From Glycocaulis sp050485565 (lineage in GTDB: Bacteria; Pseudomonadota; Alphaproteobacteria; Caulobacterales; Maricaulaceae), in contig NZ_JBJHBQ010000001.1 of assembly GCF_050485565.1 (NCBI RefSeq), positions 62,001-126,000 on the forward strand: DNA of 64,000 nucleotides, in the 5' to 3' direction. The notes under the pieces are model-generated. The model saw only the letters and a program-made list of their open reading frames with translations, had not been told where the DNA came from and did no database searches. Shown here piece after piece: positions 16,031 to 24,958 of the stretch; position 1 is the first letter of the stretch, and each line of letters starts with the position of its first letter. A program made the position numbers and the translations under genes.

Positions 16031-17779
16031 TCAGTCCTCGTTCAGCTCGTCGAGCCAGTCACCCGGCCCGTCGCCCGTGCGCAGATCCATTACCGTCGGC
16101 CAGAGCCGCCACGGGGCGCTGGCATCGGCATTCCACAGCGCTATGTAGGCAAATCCCGTCGCCGGTTCCATGACTATCTGTGCGCCATAGCCAGACAGAT
16201 AACCCGAATGGGCAACAAGGGTACGCTCGCCCCAGCGGTAAATGCGCCAGCCCAGCCCGTAATGGGTTTCCTGCACGCGCCCCGGAAAACGCCGGTTCAG
16301 CCCTTGCGTTTCACGCGGGGTAGCCACGTAAGGGGTGAAGATGCGCTCGCGGATCTCTGCCGGAATGCCGCCGGTTTCAGATATATGGGCCTGCGCCCAT
16401 GCCATCAGATCTTCCAGCGACACCACGGCCGCTGCCGCAGGCGCCACCGCATCGTAATTGCTGGCCGGGCTGCCGGGTGTATCGGCGCGGCGCTGCCAGC
16501 CCCTATGGGGCCGCGCCCAGCTCGCCGCGCGCGTCAGGTCGCGCTCGGTAAATCCGGCCGTCGTCATGCCGTAGCGTTCAAACAGCCGGCGGCGCACATT
16601 GCGCTCATAGCTGGAACCAGTGGAGCGGCGCACGACTTCAGCCGCGCCGGAAAACACAATGTTCTGATAGGTATAGCACTCGCCTACCGCGCAGACCGGG
16701 TCCAGCAGGGCGGTGTCGGTGAGGATGGAGTCGATCGTACGCCCCTCCTCCAGCCGGTTGTCATAGGCATTGCGCGGCAGGCCGGTGCGGTGGGAGACCA
16801 GATCAAGCACGGTCGGCTGGCGCGAATTATTGACGCGGATGATCTCCGGTGCCGGATCATCAAGGCGGATGCGCCCCTCATGCTCCAGATGCGCCAGCAG
16901 CACGCCCGTCATCGTCTTGGTCAGCGAGGCGGCGCGGAACACGGTGCGCGGCGTAATCGCCTCACCAGACCCGGCTGCGGTCTCGCCAGAGGTGTAGATC
17001 AGGGCCGGGCGGCCCTGCTCGATTATGGCAACGGCCAGCCCGACCACGCGCCGCGAATTTGCCGCCTGGTTCAGACGCACGATCACATCGTCGAGATAGG
17101 CAAGATTGGAATAGAGCGAGACACGCGGCGCGCGCGGATCGCTTATCTGGGCCAGCGTCTCGGCCTGGTCGATCAGGGTTGGCAGCAAGCGCTCCGGCGC
17201 AATCTCCCAGACAAACTCGCCGCCATCGGCAGGCACCGCCACCGGCACCACGCTGCCCTCGCTGACATAGGCCATGTCGAGCGATTCCGCGATGGCCGCG
17301 GCTTCAGCCAGCGCCGCCTCCGGGTCCATTTCCGGCGCGCTGGCAATGAACGGCGCCTCCGCCTCCACGCCAGCTACTGGCGCAATACGATAGATGGTCT
17401 CGCTGTCGGTCTCTGACGTGCCGGTCTCTGCATCGCCAGTCTCCGCCGCGCCGGGGCGGCGCTCTGGCAGATGGCGCTCGGGCAGGACAGGCGCGGCGTC
17501 TGCATTCGTACCCGCCATGGCTGCACCCGCGTCAGCGATGGCGTAAACCGCCTCGCCGCCATCGCGCATTTCAGACACCCCGTCAGCATCCCGGCGCGCC
17601 TCGGCAGCGGCAATCAGCGCATCGGCCTGCTCCATGGTCAGGCTGGCTACCGGGGATGGCGCATCCTCAGCCGAAGCCAGCGCGCTGGCCGTCAGCGCAC
17701 GCAAATACGGCACTGGCGGGGCCGCACTGGATGCGGCCGCCATGGCAAGCGCAGCAAAGGCATAGGCTGTATAGCGCAT
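16031..17779 (-). CDS. Secreted serine hydrolase of the beta-lactamase/class C type
   Basis: This 582-residue protein has a signal peptide (MRYTAYAFAALAMAAASSAA) and an unusual Ala/Glu-rich N-terminal region to about residue 225. A penicillin-binding/beta-lactamase domain follows, with SLTK (RAASLTKTMTG) as the nucleophile motif, YQN (CYTYQNIVFS) as the second motif and HSG (LVAHSGYLSGYG) as the third. Family members act as D-alanyl carboxypeptidases, esterases or peptidases, and the substrate here is unknown. It sits inside the agmatine operon, 4 bp after aguA and 2 bp before aguB. This is a surprising place for a periplasmic enzyme, as both neighbours are cytosolic. Confidence 0.88.
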   Translation of the reverse strand: MRYTAYAFAALAMAAASSAAPPVPYLRALTASALASAEDAPSPVASLTMEQADALIAAAEARRDADGVSEMRDGGEAVYAIADAGAAMAGTNADAAPVLPERHLPERRPGAAETGDAETGTSETDSETIYRIAPVAGVEAEAPFIASAPEMDPEAALAEAAAIAESLDMAYVSEGSVVPVAVPADGGEFVWEIAPERLLPTLIDQAETLAQISDPRAPRVSLYSNLAYLDDVIVRLNQAANSRRVVGLAVAIIEQGRPALIYTSGETAAGSGEAITPRTVFRAASLTKTMTGVLLAHLEHEGRIRLDDPAPEIIRVNNSRQPTVLDLVSHRTGLPRNAYDNRLEEGRTIDSILTDTALLDPVCAVGECYTYQNIVFSGAAEVVRRSTGSSYERNVRRRLFERYGMTTAGFTERDLTRAASWARPHRGWQRRADTPGSPASNYDAVAPAAAAVVSLEDLMAWAQAHISETGGIPAEIRERIFTPYVATPRETQGLNRRFPGRVQETHYGLGWRIYRWGERTLVAHSGYLSGYGAQIVMEPATGFAYIALWNADASAPWRLWPTVMDLRTGDGPGDWLDELNED

Positions 17780-17783
17780 GGGA

Positions 17784-18785
17784 TCAGACCCGCGGCTGGT
17801 TACAAGTCACACAGTGAAAGGACCCTCCGCCAGACAGGATATGCGAAGACGGGCTGGCTGCAAGAGTGTGCGACGCAAAGTAAGGTTTCAGGATTGCTAA
17901 CGCCGCATCGGCGTGCGCGTTAAACGACGGAATTACCACCGTTTTTGGCGAAACCACCCAGTTCATGTGAGAGGCGGCCTTCGGCTCGCCATCCTCATCC
18001 ACAACCCGTCCCGGCGAGGGAATGCGTACGATTTCCAGCTTGCGGCCCTTTGCATCACGCGCATTTTCCAGCTGCCGGGCGATGGCATCGAAGATTTTCG
18101 CATTGGGGTCATCGCTGCCGCTGGCGCTCTGGCAAGCCACGATGCCGGGCGCGATAAAGCGGGCGATATTGTCGACATGGCCGTCGGTATGATCGCCGAT
18201 CAGGCCCTCATCCAGCCAGATCACGGCGTCGATCCCCAGCGCCTCTTTCAGCCGGCCTTCCACCTGCGCTTCGGTAAGACCCGGATTGCGATTGGCGTTG
18301 AGAAGGCACTGACGCGTGGTGAGAAGCGTGCCCTCGCCATCAAATTCCAGCGCGCCGCCCTCGCAGACCAGATCGGCCTCCTTGAGCGCGGCGCCGGCGC
18401 GGGCAGCGACGGCCAGGCCGATCTGCTGGTCACCATCCAGCGCATATTTGCCGCCCCAGCCATTGAAGCGGAAACGCACCGCCTTGAGCTGGCCGTTCGA
18501 GACGCCAAAGACCGGGCCGGTATCACGCACCCAGACATCGCCATAAGGATTGCGCACCACCTCGACCGTATCGCCCAGGCGCGCGCGGACATCGCGGGCC
18601 GTTTCCTCATTGGCCGCATGCACGGTGACGGCCTGGCCGCCGCGCACCAAATGGCTGACAAAGCTGGCAAATTCGGCGCGGGCGGGAGCGAGGTTTTCCT
18701 CCCACAGATCGCCGTCCGCGGGCCAGCAGGTATGGATCACGCTCTGCGGCGCGGTCTCGTGGGGGATGTGAAGATGGGCGGTCAT
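17784..18785 (-). CDS. aguA: Agmatine deiminase
   Basis: AguA converts agmatine to N-carbamoylputrescine and ammonia. From the chosen ATG it has 333 residues. It shows the amidinotransferase-fold motifs NPYGDVWVRDTGPVFG, CEGGALEFDGEGTLLTT and DGHVDNIARFI. The catalytic cysteine is in GGGSFHCVTCNQP near the C-terminus. An in-frame ATG 20 codons upstream (18845) would add MAGMVWQSHLSLLLKAASNT, which does not resemble the family, and neither start has a strong ribosome site. It is the first gene of the four-gene minus-strand operon. Together with AguB it makes putrescine from agmatine. Confidence 0.92.
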   Translation of the reverse strand: MTAHLHIPHETAPQSVIHTCWPADGDLWEENLAPARAEFASFVSHLVRGGQAVTVHAANEETARDVRARLGDTVEVVRNPYGDVWVRDTGPVFGVSNGQLKAVRFRFNGWGGKYALDGDQQIGLAVAARAGAALKEADLVCEGGALEFDGEGTLLTTRQCLLNANRNPGLTEAQVEGRLKEALGIDAVIWLDEGLIGDHTDGHVDNIARFIAPGIVACQSASGSDDPNAKIFDAIARQLENARDAKGRKLEIVRIPSPGRVVDEDGEPKAASHMNWVVSPKTVVIPSFNAHADAALAILKPYFASHTLAASPSSHILSGGGSFHCVTCNQPRV

Positions 18786-18897
18786 CGTGTTGGACGCAGC
18801 TTTCAGCAGCAAGGACAGATGGCTTTGCCATACCATGCCCGCCAAGGCGTAGCGATGAGGTTAAGCGGATAGGAAATCCCGCAACCCGCCAACAGAA

Positions 18898-18923
18898 AAG
18901 GGCGGCTCGGATGAGCCGCCCTT
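18898..18923 (-). terminator. Intrinsic terminator of the Oar-like receptor gene
   Basis: AAGGGCGGCTC and GAGCCGCCCTT form an 11-bp stem around a GGAT loop, 33 bp past the receptor stop codon on the minus strand. A short TTTTC follows on that strand. Confidence 0.75.
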
Positions 18924-18955
18924 CCCCTTGGTCTCAAAGCCGTAAAGGCTGGCTA

Positions 18956-21900
18956 CTAGAACTCGTAGCGCAGGCCGATGCGGGCACGCCAGACCGAACC
19001 CGAAAGGCTCCGGTCGCCGGTCAGGCTAGGCTCAGCGAACCGCGTGTAACGGTAGAGACAGTCCGACGCCGCCTGGCAGGTGGTGCGCGGCGCATCACCG
19101 GTCAGGGCCGTAGCACCGTCAACACCGTTCACGGCCACGTCAGCGGCACTGACCAGATCCGACCGCACGATGGGCTGCTGACCGTTGCCCGGCGAGTTCA
19201 CGCGCGTACCCCAGCTGGAGTTCAGCAGGTTCAGGACGTTCTCAACGTCGAACACAACCCGGAACCGGTTGTCACCGACAAACCGGCTCGCACCCGGAAT
19301 GCCCGGCAGTTCCTGCTGGATGCGCAGATCCCAGCGCTGCTGCCACGGACCGGTGTTGGAGTTCACCTCGTTGATCTGGCCGCGGGCAAGGCCCTGTGCT
19401 TCGACGAGGTTGTTGAAGCCTGCCAGATCAAACCCGGCCCCGTAAACCACCCGGGCATCGTTCACTGTCGGGACGTAAAGCGGGCTGTTGTTGAACGGAC
19501 GTTCGCCATTGCCCGGGCTGCCGAACATGGCAAAGCCCTGGAAGCTACGGTCGTCGTTCGTGTAAGTGTAGGTGAACGGCGAACCGGAGTTGATTGAACC
19601 GAACAGGTCAAACCGAGTGGCCAAGTCCCGGACGAACTCGCGCTCATAGGAGAAGCCAAGCTTGAAAGCGTGCTCCACCTGATAGATCGAGGTGCGCGGG
19701 CTCAGGAAGTTCATGTCCGGCGACACCTGGCCACGGAAGGACGAGATGCCGCGCGAGGATGAACCCTCGGTAATCATCTGGATGTCCTGGTTGGCGTAGG
19801 AGACGAAGAAGCCGAAGCCGTTATCGAACTCATTGGCCAGCGAGACGGTGAAGGTCGTGCTCTCGTCACCAGCCTGATTGGTCAGGATGGTGCGGTTGGA
19901 CACGCCCAGCGCCTGCAGGTTGGCGTAGATCGGACGGCCGTCAGGAGCGATACCCGTCTGGGCGAAGGGCTGCTGGCTGGTCTGGGCCGCCTCACGCCAG
20001 AGGAAACCGTCCTTGCCACGCGTGTGGATGACCTGGGCGGTCAGCACATAGTTGCGGCCGAGGTCGAAATCGCCAAAGGCAAGGTCGAACGCGTGCTCGA
20101 CGCGCAGCGAGTACTTCCAGTCCGACGGGATCGAGAAGTTCGGGTCCGTGGCGTCGATGGCCAGCGGCGTACCACCAGAAACCGCGTCAAGCAGAGCCTG
20201 CGGGACGGAGTTGCCCGTCACACCGGCGAAGTTGCCAGAAGCGAACACGGCCGGGACCTGGAAGGAGTTCGAGGTCCACACAGCCGGGTCACCACCTGCG
20301 AACAGACCGAAACCGCCAGTCACGGTGGTGCGGTCAAGAGCGTCCCAGCGGAAGCTGAAACGCGGCATCCACAGATCGAGGCCGTCCGTGGTGTTGGTGT
20401 TGGTGATACCAACTGCCGGCTCGAAGGTCGGATCGAAGGTCGGACGGTCATCGGTCGAAATGCGCTCATAGCGCAGACCACCGCTCAGCTCCAGGTTGGG
20501 CAGAGCCTGCCAGCGCACCTGGCTGAAACCGGTCCAGCGAGCGTAACCCCAAGCAGCCGCTGCATCGTTCGCGTTGTTGGACGGCACGTTGCGGTACTCG
20601 ACCAGTGCGTTGCGATCGAGAATGTCCTGACCGGCATTGGCGCCGCTGAAGATGAACGAACCGCGTGAGCGCTCGACGAAGGCATTGAAAACATCAAGGT
20701 TTTCGTATTCGCCGCCAACCGTGAAGATGAAGTCGTTCCACGTGTAGTCGGCGCGGGCAAAGAGCTGCAGGCGCTGATCTTCATAGATATTGGCGTGACG
20801 GAAACGGTCACAACCACCGATAATGGTGTTGTTGGAGGTCAGCAGACCTTCCAGCGGCGTACCAACAACGTTGGCCGGGCTCAGGCGGAACTCGAGCTGG
20901 CCGACATTGTCCGCAGCGCGGCAGTTCTGACCGCGAGCGAAATCGATATAGCTGGCGCGCAGCTCGGTCGACAGTTCCGGGGTCCAGTCAGAGAAGAGCT
21001 GGGCGGTGTAAGCTTCCAGCCGTGTGGGCGTGTCGTACCAGGCGGAGATGAAGTTGCTGTCAAAGTTGCTGCGAACATTGCTGACGCCACCGTCTTCCGT
21101 CTGCTGATAGTTCAGCTGAAGGCGGTGATTGTCATCAATGTTCCAGTCAACACGCAGGAACCAGCGCTCGGTCTCTTCCGGGATGGCGGTCTGTTCGGGC
21201 CGGCCCAGCATGTCGATGCCGTAGGTGTCCAGGACCATCTGGTTCAGCACCGGGAAGAGCTGCGGATTGATGCCGCGTGCCGCGTTGTCCGCCGTGAAGT
21301 CCTGCAGGCGGGCGGTCTCGAAACGGTCATAGGAGAAGGAGAAGAACAGGCGGTCGCGGATGATCGGACCACGGACCGAGATGCCGTATTCCTTTTCGTC
21401 AAACTCGCCCGGGTTGAAGTTTTCCTCGCCGCCGAAAGCGGAGCTGCCGACCCAGTCCTGGTCGCGATAGTAGTAGAAGGCAGACCCGTCGAACTCGTTG
21501 GTACCGCCGCGGGTCGTCACGTTCACCAGGCCGCCGGTGAAACCCGACGAGGTCACAGAGTAGTCCGAGGCCACGAGCGCAACCGATTCGACGATGTCGA
21601 TATTGATCGGCGAACGGTCGGTGGCGAAGGTGTTGGAGCCGAGACCAAACGCGTCCTGCTGACGCGCGCCATCAATCGTCACGCCGTTGAAGCGCGGGTT
21701 GACACCGGCCACCGACAGGTTGTTCGGGCCGCGTGAGCTGGCCAGCGGATCGCGGTTCAGGGTGGAGATCACGTCGCGCGAAATCGAGGGCTGATTGGCA
21801 AGATCGCGTGCAGTGAAGTTTGAGCCGACGCCGGAATTGAGATCCTGACGGCTGACCGCCTGACCGGTTACGGTGATGACCTCGGCCGTGGCCGGCGCCA

Positions 21901-22240
21901 GCGTGATGCGCAGCGGAGCCTGGCTGCCAGGGGCCAGCGAAATGCCCTCAAGAGCTTCACCTTCAAAGCCCTCTGCGCTGATTACGAGCGTGTAGGGGCC
22001 ACCGACGCGCAGGCCGGTTTGCAGGAAAGCGCCCGAACCACCGGTGGTGGCGACGCTGGCGGTGGAGGTCGGCGTGTGGATGATGGTGATACGTGCACCA
22101 GCAACCGGCGCACCGTTGACGTCAACGACAGAGCCGCGCAGCTCCGACGAGGTCTGCTGGGCGTGTACGGCAGCAACCGGGGCCATCGCGGCGAGCGCGG
22201 CCACAGAAGCGCCATAGGCAAACTTCTTGAAGAGTTTCAT
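18956..22240 (-). CDS. Oar-like TonB-dependent receptor with carboxypeptidase regulatory-like domain
   Basis: This 1094-residue outer-membrane protein has a signal peptide (to about residue 27). A carboxypeptidase-regulatory-like beta domain (about 32-105; RGSVVDVNGAPVAGARITII) is followed by a plug domain (about 115-235; TVTGQAVSRQDLNSGVGSNF). The rest is a large barrel ending in RIGLRYEF with the C-terminal phenylalanine. The fold is that of Oar/SusC-like receptors, which import large ligands using TonB energy. The ligand is unknown. It is a single-gene unit with a strong terminator, a clear AGGGGG ribosome site and a long upstream region. No regulator or transporter gene lies beside it. 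Confidence 0.93.
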   Translation of the reverse strand: MKLFKKFAYGASVAALAAMAPVAAVHAQQTSSELRGSVVDVNGAPVAGARITIIHTPTSTASVATTGGSGAFLQTGLRVGGPYTLVISAEGFEGEALEGISLAPGSQAPLRITLAPATAEVITVTGQAVSRQDLNSGVGSNFTARDLANQPSISRDVISTLNRDPLASSRGPNNLSVAGVNPRFNGVTIDGARQQDAFGLGSNTFATDRSPINIDIVESVALVASDYSVTSSGFTGGLVNVTTRGGTNEFDGSAFYYYRDQDWVGSSAFGGEENFNPGEFDEKEYGISVRGPIIRDRLFFSFSYDRFETARLQDFTADNAARGINPQLFPVLNQMVLDTYGIDMLGRPEQTAIPEETERWFLRVDWNIDDNHRLQLNYQQTEDGGVSNVRSNFDSNFISAWYDTPTRLEAYTAQLFSDWTPELSTELRASYIDFARGQNCRAADNVGQLEFRLSPANVVGTPLEGLLTSNNTIIGGCDRFRHANIYEDQRLQLFARADYTWNDFIFTVGGEYENLDVFNAFVERSRGSFIFSGANAGQDILDRNALVEYRNVPSNNANDAAAAWGYARWTGFSQVRWQALPNLELSGGLRYERISTDDRPTFDPTFEPAVGITNTNTTDGLDLWMPRFSFRWDALDRTTVTGGFGLFAGGDPAVWTSNSFQVPAVFASGNFAGVTGNSVPQALLDAVSGGTPLAIDATDPNFSIPSDWKYSLRVEHAFDLAFGDFDLGRNYVLTAQVIHTRGKDGFLWREAAQTSQQPFAQTGIAPDGRPIYANLQALGVSNRTILTNQAGDESTTFTVSLANEFDNGFGFFVSYANQDIQMITEGSSSRGISSFRGQVSPDMNFLSPRTSIYQVEHAFKLGFSYEREFVRDLATRFDLFGSINSGSPFTYTYTNDDRSFQGFAMFGSPGNGERPFNNSPLYVPTVNDARVVYGAGFDLAGFNNLVEAQGLARGQINEVNSNTGPWQQRWDLRIQQELPGIPGASRFVGDNRFRVVFDVENVLNLLNSSWGTRVNSPGNGQQPIVRSDLVSAADVAVNGVDGATALTGDAPRTTCQAASDCLYRYTRFAEPSLTGDRSLSGSVWRARIGLRYEF

Positions 22241-22662
22241 AGGTAAGGTCCCCCTGGATCGACCAAAATGAAGCGAAGCCCGCCGGAATACGGGCGTTCG
22301 GGAGACCGCTTACGAGCGCTGGGAGTCGGTTCGGTGACACAAGTGTGAAGGTTTTATTTCAACGCTACCGACTTATTAACAGGCTGTAAGGACGCACACG
22401 GAGCACCTGTCGCGCCAGCACCGATGCAAATTCAAAGCAATGCGTCAATTTCCGGCGTCCGTTTGCGCGTTTAAGCCCTCCTTTCATCCTTTCGGGCCTG
22501 TACCGGGGCTGCGGCTTCATCTGTGATACCGTGTCTTCTCGGCAACGCCTTATGCGGGCCGTGCCTGCAATGAGAGGCGCAAGCCGGATGCGCTGTCCGC
22601 GTGGACGTTATATGAAGGGTGAAGACCATTATTCTTCGACGCTGCCCGGCCCGACGCATCCC
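22241..22662. other. Divergent intergenic region between the Oar-like receptor and GT39 genes
   Basis: No gene is convincing here. The receptor promoter should lie between 22241 and about 22400, where AT-richer sequence (GTTTTATTTCAACG, CTTATTAACAGG) stands out from the GC-rich surroundings. In-frame ATG codons of the GT39 gene at 22531 and 22612 lie in the right part, so part of it could be coding. Confidence 0.5.
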
Positions 22663-24228
22663 ATGACCTCGCTATCCGATTTCAAGGCTATCCTGACCGC
22701 GCAAAGGCTTGTCCTGGCGGCGGGCCTGTTTGGCCTGCTGCTGCTAGCGGCGCGGATCACCGGGCTGATCGTCAACCCGTCCAGCCTCTATGCCGACGAG
22801 ACACAATACTGGGTGTGGTCGCGTGATCTGGACTGGGGCTATTTCTCCAAGCCGCCGCTCATCGCCTGGATCATCGCCGCCACCACGGCCGTGTTCGGCG
22901 ATTCGGACTGGGCGATCCGGCTCGCCGCGCCGCTGCTTCATACCGCAACTGCGCTGCTGCTGGCGCTCAGCGCAGACAGGCTGTTTGGCCGGGTGGCCGC
23001 TGCCTGGACCTTCATCGCCTGGATCACCCTGCCCTCGGTCTGGCTGTCGGCAGCCGTCATCTCCACCGATGCGGTATTGCTGACCTGCTGGGCGCTGGCG
23101 CTTTACGGATTTGTCCGCCTGCGTGAAGGGGCGGGCTGGAGCGCTATTGTCCTGCTGGGTGCCGGGTTCGGTTTTGGCATGCTGGCCAAGTATGCCATGG
23201 GCTATTTCGCGGCCGGGCTCGCGCTGGCGGCGATCCTTGATCCGGTATCGCGCCGCGCGCTCATTCGCCCGCGCCTTCTGGTATCGCTGGCGCTGGCCGG
23301 GCTGATCCTGGCGCCGAACCTTATCTGGAACTGGCGCAATGACTTTGCGACCGTCTCCCACACGGCGGCCAATGCCAACTGGGGCGCGGACATGTTCAAT
23401 CCCGGCGAGTCCCTCTCCTTCCTGGTTGACCAGATGGGCGTGTTCGGCCCGGCCTTCTTCATCGCGCTGGTGGCGATCCTCGTCGTGCTGGTGCACCAGT
23501 GGCGCAAGGGCAGCGCCGACGCGCGCCTCATCGTGCTGGCCTGCTTCTGCGTGCCTGCCATTCTGGTTGTCACGGGCCAGGCATTCTTGAGCCGCGCCCA
23601 TGCCAACTGGGCAGCCAGCGCCTATGCCGCCGCCACCATCATCGTCGTGGCCGTATTGCTGCAGGGTCCGCGCTGGCGGCGCTGGGTGCTGATCGGCTCG
23701 ATCGCGCTGCATACACTTGTCGGGATCAGCTTTGCCACGCTGGCCATGAGCCCGGCCCTGACCGAGCAGGTGGGCCTTGCCAACGCCTTCAAGCGGGTGC
23801 GCGGCTGGCCGGAAACCGCAACTGCCCTGGCAGAGGCCGTGGAGCGCATGGGCATGGAAACGCTCGTCTTCGATAACCGCAATGATTTCCACCAGATGCA
23901 GCGCTATGGCGGGGCCATCAATGCCGGCTTCTTCATGTGGATGCGCTATGCGGGCATTACCAATCATGCCGAACAGGGCTGGGCGCTGCCGGCCGGCTAT
24001 GACGGCCCTGTCCTGATCGCGTCAGAACGGCCTATGGAAGTGCCGGTGATGGCGTTCGATTTTGCCCAGATGGAACGCGCCGGCGATATCCGCATTGATC
24101 TCGGCGGCGGGCGGGAGCGCCACTACCAGCTCTTCATCGCAGAAGGCTACCGGCCCGTGGTCCGGACCGATGAGTTCGAAGATGCAGTCCGCCTGTCACG
24201 CGAGGCGCGCGACGAGGCCCTTCAGTAA
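22663..24228 (+). CDS. Glycosyltransferase family 39 membrane protein
   Basis: GT39-type (ArnT/PMT-like) proteins transfer sugars from polyprenyl-phosphate donors to lipid or protein acceptors on the periplasmic side of the inner membrane. From the chosen start the protein has 521 residues: a first transmembrane helix, then the catalytic acidic loop SSLYADETQYWVWSRDLDWG. About ten further hydrophobic helices follow, and then a soluble C-terminal domain of about 150 residues. Upstream in-frame starts at 22612 and 22531 would add 17 or 44 residues of non-family sequence, and ribosome sites are weak for all. It ends overlapping the convergent msrA gene by 7 bp. The acceptor is unknown. Confidence 0.88.
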   Translation: MTSLSDFKAILTAQRLVLAAGLFGLLLLAARITGLIVNPSSLYADETQYWVWSRDLDWGYFSKPPLIAWIIAATTAVFGDSDWAIRLAAPLLHTATALLLALSADRLFGRVAAAWTFIAWITLPSVWLSAAVISTDAVLLTCWALALYGFVRLREGAGWSAIVLLGAGFGFGMLAKYAMGYFAAGLALAAILDPVSRRALIRPRLLVSLALAGLILAPNLIWNWRNDFATVSHTAANANWGADMFNPGESLSFLVDQMGVFGPAFFIALVAILVVLVHQWRKGSADARLIVLACFCVPAILVVTGQAFLSRAHANWAASAYAAATIIVVAVLLQGPRWRRWVLIGSIALHTLVGISFATLAMSPALTEQVGLANAFKRVRGWPETATALAEAVERMGMETLVFDNRNDFHQMQRYGGAINAGFFMWMRYAGITNHAEQGWALPAGYDGPVLIASERPMEVPVMAFDFAQMERAGDIRIDLGGGRERHYQLFIAEGYRPVVRTDEFEDAVRLSREARDEALQ

Positions 24229-24854
24229 CCGCCCGCCTCATTGCCCCAGATTTCGCGCAGGCGCTGGTCGCGCCGGCAGCCAAAGCGGTAGCGCTGATAG
24301 CGGATCGGATTATTCGCCGCATAGTTCTGGTGATAATCCTCCGCTGGCCAGAAGGCTTCAGCCTCGCGGATACGCACCGCCAGAGGCTGGCCAAAGCGGG
24401 CCTCGATTTGGGCGGCGCTGGCCTCGGCAGCGGCGCGCTGCGCCTCATCGAGGGTGAAGATGGCAGGCGCATAGGCCGGCCCCCGGTCGCAGAACTGCCC
24501 GCCCCCGTCGAACGGATCGACATTGCGCCAGTAATGATGAAGCAGCGCCTCATAGCTCACGATTTGCGGGTCGTAGATGATCTCGACCGCCTCGACATGG
24601 CCGGTATTGCCATTGACCACCTGGCGGTATTCCGGGTTCTCCACATGGCCGCCCGTAAAGCCGGAGACCACATCGATTACCCCATCGACGCGTTCAAAAT
24701 CGGCCTCGGTGCACCAGAAGCAGCCAGAGGCGAGGATCGCGCGGGCCTGACCCTCCGGCAGGGTGGCGGGTTCGCCAGCCTCTTGCGCGGTGCCAGCAGA
24801 ACTGTCCGAGCAGGCCATCAGTAAGGCGGCGGCAAGAAGGGCGAGAAGGCGCAT
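24222..24854 (-). CDS. msrA: Peptide-methionine (S)-S-oxide reductase, lipoprotein form
   Basis: MsrA reduces methionine S-sulfoxide in proteins. The 210-residue protein begins with a lipoprotein signal (MRLLALLAAALLMAC, lipobox cysteine at 15), so it is probably anchored in the cell envelope. The catalytic GCFWC motif follows, with Cys45 as the nucleophile. DGVIDVVSGFTGG and NPEYRQVVNGNTGHVEAVEI are further family signatures. Envelope-located MsrA is less common than the cytosolic form. It lies downstream of argC on the same strand with a gap of about 100 bp. It overlaps the end of the GT39 gene. Confidence 0.93.
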   Translation of the reverse strand: MRLLALLAAALLMACSDSSAGTAQEAGEPATLPEGQARAILASGCFWCTEADFERVDGVIDVVSGFTGGHVENPEYRQVVNGNTGHVEAVEIIYDPQIVSYEALLHHYWRNVDPFDGGGQFCDRGPAYAPAIFTLDEAQRAAAEASAAQIEARFGQPLAVRIREAEAFWPAEDYHQNYAANNPIRYQRYRFGCRRDQRLREIWGNEAGGY

Positions 24855-24958
24855 GAGGGATCATCCTTTGCCGGACTACTGACACAGAAAATGGCGCAAT
24901 ACGCGCGCAGGAACAGCCCCCGAGCGCGAGATTGTGACCGGCCAGCCTCGGACAAGCC

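Noticed and set aside
22741..23967. Antisense frame of about 400 residues opposite the GT39 gene
   Set aside because: It is Arg/Gln/Gly-rich, lacks motifs, and mirrors the codon bias of the real gene.
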